A stretch of 64,000 nt of DNA from the NCBI RefSeq assembly GCF_037392515.1, contig NC_090290.1:33935753-33999752 (forward strand), given 5' to 3'. This document shows positions 58,501 to 64,000 of the stretch, piece after piece. Source of the stretch: Haliotis asinina. Taxonomy: Eukaryota > Mollusca > Gastropoda > Lepetellida > Haliotidae. The notes beneath the pieces are model-generated. The model made no database searches and was not told where the DNA came from. It saw nothing but the letters and a program-made list of their open reading frames with translations. Numbering within the stretch: position 1 is the first letter of the stretch; every line of letters begins with the position of its first letter. The position numbers and the translations under genes are program-made.

Positions 58501-59417
58501 TGTTACTTTTACTGCTCACACTTAATGTGCATGCAGACATGAAGTAGTTGACAATATTGGACACATGTGTCATGTCAGTGATCACGAATGCACTCAGTAG
58601 CTCTATCCTATAACACAGAACATAAGTTCGGCTTTCACTTTACTTTATCTTCCCCTCTCTATTTACACAACACTATTCTGTTTAAAGCTAATGCTACAAA
58701 AACATACGAGACGAGGGTCTCTTGTGCTGTGTGTGATGTTGCTGTAATATTCAGATCACAGAAGGAACTGAAGCAGTGTCACATTAAATATTATGTGCTT
58801 GTTCATTTGCGATATTCAATTATTTATTTTACGACAGGTGTATCCCAAGGTGATTCGTGCGGGTCCGAACTATGCTTGTACAGGCATACAAGACTGATCT
58901 GGCTGCTTTTTGTGCATAATAAATGGTGAAACATTTTCCTTATCGTTGTGTCTCCTACATTCCTGTTAATGCAACCTTTCATGAACCATGCACATTTTTT
59001 GGATTAGACAATACTGTTAAATCAAGCAGTGTAGAGTTCTGTTGATAGACCAGCTGAGAAAAAAACGAATCCAAGCATTTCTTTTTCTTGGCTCCACTTC
59101 CCTTTTTATCCATTTTGAGTAAAATCCAGAAATGTTCGTGTGGCAATAATTGACAAGGACAACAACCTCGTGCGCCCTTAGTTTGTGCCAGGAATAATTG
59201 CATAACTGTTGTAAAGAAACAAAATGCCAATTTACTCAGTTCATTCTATTTTCGTCTATGCAATTGTGACAGATCGAAACAGACATTGAAAAGTCTATGA
59301 AAAAGAAAAAAAATCCTTTTTGAATTGAGTCAGGAATTGATAGTCGTTATCACCCCAGTAAATCTTAAGCCTAGAATGTCGAAGAGATGTGTTGAACCGT
59401 GTTTTTCGGGTTAGATT
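58501..59417. other. Intron, nothing recognised
   Basis: Frames at 58588-58929 (plus) and 58979-59230 (minus) show no domain or splice support. Confidence 0.35.
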
Positions 59418-59590
59418 AGAGTGAGTGAGTCAGCTAAAATTTAAAGTCACATCGGCGATATTTCAGCGTTATCGTGACTAAACCAAGTTTAAGTTCACCA
59501 TTTATGCATGTAAATTATGAAAATAACATGTCAAAGGTCAGCAAAACCAACTAGAATATCACAGTAATTTAGAAGTAAAAACAGCATCTA
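59418..59590 (-). mobile_element. Family C repeat, 3' part, in intron
   Basis: gagtgagtgagtcagctaaa, gtcacatcggcgatatttca, gcgttatcgtgac, aggtcagcaaaaccaactag, aatatcacag. Confidence 0.75.
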
Positions 59591-59682
59591 TCTCAAAATT
59601 GACGTTAATGTTTTTGAAATTGGATAAAATTCAGTGACGTGATTGACAAATACGTTTTATTGTTTTCTTGGGTTAACATACA

Positions 59683-59741
59683 CAAACACACACACAGAGA
59701 CAGACACACAGACAGACACAAACACACACATAAACACGAAC
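59683..59741. repeat. CA/GACA-rich microsatellite
   Basis: Imperfect (ca)n with gacaga inserts. Confidence 0.85.
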
Positions 59742-59822
59742 AGGTGATAATTGACTGGTTCGAAGTACCATATAAAAGATTTAAGTAATAATGTTCAGAT
59801 TCTCTTTACGTACTCTAACATT

Positions 59823-60025
59823 ACCTCGACAGTGCCGCGGCGGTGGGGTAGCCTAGTGGTTAAAGCGTTCGCTCGTCACGCCGAAGACCCCGGGGTCGAT
59901 TCCTCATATGGGTACAATGTGTGAGGCCCATTTTCTGGTGTCCCCCGCCGAGATATCGCTGGAACACTGCTAAAAGCGGCGTAAAATCAAACTCACTCAC
60001 ACTCACTCACTCACCTCGACAGTGC
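59823..60025. repeat. Target-site duplication around the intact SINE
   Basis: acctcgacagtgc at 59823-59835 and at 60013-60025, identical over 13 bases, flanking the SINE at 59836-60012. Confidence 0.92.
59836..60012 (+). mobile_element. Family A tRNA-derived SINE, intact and young
   Basis: The head ggcggtggggtagcctagtg and gttaaagcgttcgctcgtca, then gccgaagaccccggggtcga and ttcc, is tRNA-like with an A box (tagcctagtgg, 59849-59859) and B box (gggtcgattcc, 59893-59903). Body: gggtacaatgtgtgaggccc, tctggtgtcccccgccg, gatatcgctggaacactgct. Tail: aaaagcggcgtaaaatcaaa, then (ctca)n. A perfect 13-base target-site duplication and intact pol III boxes make it a recent insertion, in the intron of the ependymin-like gene and antisense to it. 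Confidence 0.95.
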
Positions 60026-60665
60026 GAGTAACACTATTTATACCTGAGACATACAGCAGGATGGCATAAAGAACCTTCTGAGTTGGCACACATGAAAGTA
60101 GCACACTCTATAATTAAATTAGGAGGTAAAACGTTTCATTCACTGGCACTGCTTTCAAAGAGAATGTAAAAAAAAACTATTGAGCTTAAGGAATATTTTC
60201 AGAAAGCACAGATTCAATCTTCACTGATCAGTGGGTCGACAAACCACCGGGGGACCTATTTACTCACAATTGGCTAACATCAAGTGTAGAAGGGCGGCAT
60301 TCAAACCCCGGGAGACTTTGACTACTCAAGATCATTGAGATATTGCAGGTTGTGGAAGACATCAAAGTCGACCGAGGAGAATCAAAACGTGGACCGGGCC
60401 CTTGAGAGGTAAACAATACGACATCTGTATTGCCGGACACCAGTGAACGACTATCAAACATGTAGAGAGAATGTAAACTATGTAAATCTCAGATGATAAG
60501 GGTACACGTGTCTGTTGGGCAGTCGCTTGTCGTAAATCGTTATGTTTGTGGAATAAGCATGAGTTCAACAACGACTTCACTTTTTTCCATCACATTAATT
60601 TTATTTGTGTGTATTAGTGAAATTCTCACAGGAGTCTGTTTTCTGAAACGTGAATGATAACTTAC
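60026..60665. other. Intron, nothing recognised
   Basis: gcattcaaaccccgggag at about 60299 looks like an inverted B box but no SINE body is seen. Confidence 0.35.
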
Positions 60666-60809
60666 AGGCTTCAAGCTTGACTACCTTGTCTCTCGTGTCG
60701 ATGAATGTTGGTATTGCTGCCACAAGCCACCGGTGATGTTCGTCCACGTGATATCTTCCAGGGATCGAAGAGCCTCTCGAGTAGCCTCCAATTTCAGTGA
60801 CCTCAACTT
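60666..60809 (-). CDS. Ependymin-related protein, internal coding exon (partial gene)
   Basis: Minus strand, 144 bases. Acceptor tacttttactacag, then AAGTTGAGG at 60809; donor GCCT|GTAAGT at 60666/60665. Both splice sites are near-consensus. The only frame open throughout begins after two bases and reads VEVTEIGGYSRGSSIPGR, then YHVDEHHRWLVAAIPTFID and TRDKVVKLEA. GSSIPG followed by V and W resembles the GsssvPGeglkvn-W block of ependymins, which precedes the third Cys. The exon ends with one base (T), whereas the terminal exon at 57823 starts in phase 0, and T+GA would be a stop. A small exon must lie between them, or the gene is damaged. Upstream exons and the signal peptide are not seen and probably lie beyond 64000. 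Confidence 0.5.
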
Positions 60810-61084
60810 CTGTAGTAAAAGTATAAGGATACCATAATTGTTTTAAACATGTTTTGGGACATTTAGAATAATTTGTTGTTGTATATCAGTTATCAAGATA
60901 TAGGTAGAGAACTCACATTAATACGACATAGTATAGATTTTACCAACCATGATATGTATAGAAAACTGAAGTACCCTTGTATTGGCTTGCAAAGTGGGTG
61001 GCTCATTTGCATCAGTTTGGTACTGAATACTTTCATTGACAGAATGAAACCATAAACCACCTCACCCCACTTAATCATGTCGAT
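60810..61084. other. Probable intron, nothing recognised
   Basis: No feature supported. Confidence 0.3.
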
Positions 61085-61185
61085 TGTTGGTGGCAAACAC
61101 AAACCATGGTTACACAAATGTCGTACGTGGGGAATCGAACCCTAGTCTTCAGCGTGACGAGCTGACATTTGAACCACTAGCTTCA
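61085..61185 (-). mobile_element. Family A SINE, head half
   Basis: aaaccatggttacacaaatg, tcgtacgtggggaatcgaac, cctagtcttcagcgtgacga and gctgacatttgaaccactag are the inverted head of family A, with B box gggttcgattccc intact on the minus strand. The 3' tail is replaced. Confidence 0.75.
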
Positions 61186-62089
61186 AGACAAATATATATA
61201 AAGTAAACCAAAAAGCGTTCATAACATATGCCTGTCAACTTGCCAGTTGCATCAGAAAATTACATAGTTTTATTTCACTTCTGGCCTAAGCGAGTACATG
61301 AGTACATGTTATATCGAAAGACGTTTATAATTACTCATCATGTCTGTTTAGAGCAGGTCACATCTCACCTCAGTCATGATTCCTTCAATAGAGTATGTAA
61401 GACAACCATTCTTGTGAAAAGAGATGTCTGAAACGTTATTCTCGTGCGAAGACACCACTATTACCTCGTGGAGAAAAGCCTTGATGCAAATAGCAGGGCA
61501 TGGGTGTGTTACACAGGTCACATTGTTACTCGGTACCTAGACCCCGGTGCTGCAGACTTTAAGCACGAACATCACCATTTGGACGGGGTGTCTTGAAAGT
61601 TTTCGGAAGAAAGGTGTTGTATCAAGTGACCAGGGTAAGATAAATGCTTTAACCACATACATCTATTTGACAGCAAAATACTTTTAACTGTTGCCCCTTT
61701 CATGTTTCCTGAGAGGTATTTTCCACTCACAGAGAACGTATATATGAATATATCCCTATCATACGACACGATAACCAGTTGGCAATGATTGTCACAAAGA
61801 AATGAGAAACAGAGAGAAGGTTTCCGTAAGTATATCAGAAAAAAGATACATTCAAAGATGAAAAAAAGAAACGCTACCAGTATAAAAAACCGAACGAAAC
61901 CAAAACAAAGAAAATAACTCCCCAAACAGACACTCATAATATAAAAACAACTGTTGTTTTGTAATGAAGAATTGAAGAATTCCCTGATTCTATACAAATG
62001 AGCGTGAGGGCTTCCTATGATGTACTGAGGGGCACGTTGCTTATAATTGTACCTGCTACTTTCTTGTCTTTGGTTTTGGTCCTTGTACC
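61186..62089. other. Non-coding, nothing recognised
   Basis: The minus frame 61572-62279 is open across this stretch, but its N-terminal third is family B repeat and the rest is low-complexity hydrophobic sequence; not a gene. Confidence 0.4.
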
Positions 62090-62285
62090 CAACAATATTC
62101 CAGCTGTATAGTGTCAGTCTGTAGATGATCGAGTCTGGACCAGACAATCCAGTAATCAAGATCATCAGTATCGGCATACGCAACGTGGATTCGGCGATAT
62201 GTGATGACCACCTGATCTCGTTAGTCGGCTCTTTAAACAAGCATGGGTTGCTGAAGTCAAATTCTAACCAAACCATCACGGGACT
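62090..62285 (-). mobile_element. Family B repeat, partial
   Basis: caatattccagctgtatagt, gatcgagtctggaccagaca, atccagtaatcaagatcatc, ccacctgatctcgttagtcg, aacaagcatgggttgctgaa, accatcacggg. The gtgagtgag tail is missing; the head end is kept. Confidence 0.85.
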
Positions 62286-64000
62286 TAACTACATAGCTTA
62301 TATAATATTAAGTGAAATGACTTCATTTTAGTATGTATAATAGATGAGATGCTGCTTTCACTGCACCACTCAAGTATTTCAGCAGATGCCATGTGCATTA
62401 CCAGTTGTGATTGAAGAAACGTATGATATGTTTTGCAAACCACTCGTTGTAATATAACTGGTTTCAGGTGGCAGTGAAGGAGCATTCTTTGCACAATAAT
62501 GATTGCGTCTTATAGAACCTTGGACATGAATAATTTCCGAAAAAAGACCAGAAAAAAAACGACAGTAGAGAAGATCTATGACTCTAACAAGGTAATAAGG
62601 TTAGTGATATATCTTAGTTCCTAGCCATGGCGTCTGAGGAAACCATGTTATTATAGAACCACACTGAAGTTGATGTGTGAGGGGTTGAGATAGTAGACAA
62701 TGTTTTCTCTCATGGTCAGATCAAATATGATCTGATGACGCATCAGCGTTTGAAGATCGCCATTTGTATTTGGACACCATCTACAGCACTGGTGAATGGT
62801 CAAATGTCATTCCATACTGAGCGACAAGATCAGTAATGCTGGAACATACAACATGCACGCAAAAAGCCTTTAAATGTTAAATAACTATGATTTGTTTTGT
62901 TAAAATGGATAAATAGCACAAAGACATTTTGGGTGATTCAGGTTGATGAAAAATCTGGGAATGATAATGAAACACAAACGTTCAGGGTTACAAACGTTCA
63001 GATTTACAATGGGACAAACATGTGGCTGCAGATACAGACTGCATGAGACCAACGTATTCAGAATCGTGTCCATGTTTCAGGTCTAGAAACCAGAACAGTT
63101 GTGGAAGCAGGCATGCATTCTTGGGCTGATCTTCCCAAACTGTCCCAACCAGAAGCCTCTCGAACGATCAAACCTGCCTGCCCATGCGAACAACATGAAG
63201 CATGACACTAAGTCCTGTACAAGCAATTGTGCAAAGCACAAAACCATGTTTGCACACCCTTTACCATATATAATTCTCCTACTTATTACAATCTTCTATT
63301 CAAGAGAAAATACACTCATTGGTGATCACAGAATACTTCCCTTTGGTCTTTCAACTTTCGTCAATGATTCAACTGCCGAGGCTGTACTGAGCGGAACAGA
63401 AAAAAGTGTATACAATTACAAGATTCTCTTATATATCATTCTTGTGTTTCTTTAACGATGTGCTAGTAGATACAAAATCAACCCCGTTGATTGCATATTC
63501 GTTCGCGAAATTGTAAAATCAATACAAGTATCGCTTAGATAGGAAACAGCATGCAACGTGATGCATCTGTATTTTAACCTCCGGATGCCTGCAGATGGTT
63601 GTTAATAGTATTCGAGTCATGTTTATAGCCATACATTACTGCTTTTGATAGGAAATCGTGCGGTGGGAGTCTCAACTTGACGCCGATAAAATTAATATGT
63701 TTACAACCTTAGACATAGTACATTTAGGCAACTGTTGTATTGTTAAATATTTGTGTATTTCAACATTGTGATAACAACGACCTGAACAAAACACGTCACG
63801 CCAGTCTGTTATCACTATCTGAAGTTCCGTCTTTTTTAACGCATTAAAGAGATTTTGGATGTTCTCGTGTATTAATATGTCAGTGTTTAGAAATTGTGAC
63901 TTTTTGTCAGAAACAGTTCTCAAGACTAGCTATTCAAACTGTTCTGGAAGATGGACCAATCACTGTTGCGGCGAGGTTATATTTTCCACACTGTAGTTTT
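62286..64000. other. Non-coding to window end
   Basis: No gene or repeat recognised. The plus frame 63099-63455 contains one hydrophobic run but no splice or family support. Missing 5' exons of the ependymin-like gene were looked for here on the minus strand and not found. Confidence 0.35.

Noticed and set aside
61572..62279. 235-codon minus frame
   Set aside because: Begins in unique sequence, runs through a family B SINE, then low-complexity hydrophobic sequence; no family marks.

Overview
The window looks like nuclear DNA of a gastropod mollusc, most likely an abalone (Haliotis) or a close relative. The coding sequence is sparse and intron-split, and the DNA is AT-rich. It is saturated with short interspersed repeats whose 3' ends read ...gtaaaactaaactcactcac, a repeat signature I associate from memory with abalone and related gastropod genomes. 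Nothing prokaryotic (operon, Shine-Dalgarno site, CRISPR) is present.

Layout. 1-2.9 kb: two ~97% identical units of a ~1.67 kb tandem repeat that runs off the left edge. 3.2-4.4 kb: a minisatellite with a 58+44 bp composite period. 4.4-23.5 kb: mostly non-coding, with copies of three dispersed repeat families (called A, B and C here), a 5S-rRNA-like segment, a Tc1 transposase remnant, a LINE C-terminal remnant, a fold-back element, a 490 bp MITE and microsatellites. 23.5-24.7 kb (minus): the only intact protein gene, a 388-residue class A GPCR in one coding exon. 24.9-27.8 kb: exactly 39 copies of a 75 bp satellite, close to the 5' side of the GPCR. 28.2-29.1 kb: a long inverted repeat. 34.3-37.6 kb: two copies of a TIR element with internal ~174 bp tandem repeats. 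41.6-42.1 kb: 3' end of a LINE. 49.4-55.9 kb (minus): a decayed but nearly full-length LINE (5'UTR, zinc-knuckle ORF1, and ORF2 with APE endonuclease, RT and RNase H). It is fused to a second LINE fragment and split by a SINE. 57.6-60.8 kb (minus): two exons resembling the C-terminal half of an ependymin-related secreted protein, with a young SINE in the intron.

Functionally there is no gene cluster. The host genes are the GPCR, the ependymin-like gene (which must continue outside the window or in unseen exons) and a few weak exon candidates. Everything else is explained by mobile elements and tandem repeats. The best leads for novelty are the 39-unit frame-preserving satellite beside the GPCR, the inverted repeat whose arms both carry a short ATG-to-splice-donor segment, the composite minisatellite, the shared 3' tail of SINE families A and B, and the LINE-LINE fusion. 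All homology statements are from memory of family consensus features; no searches were run.
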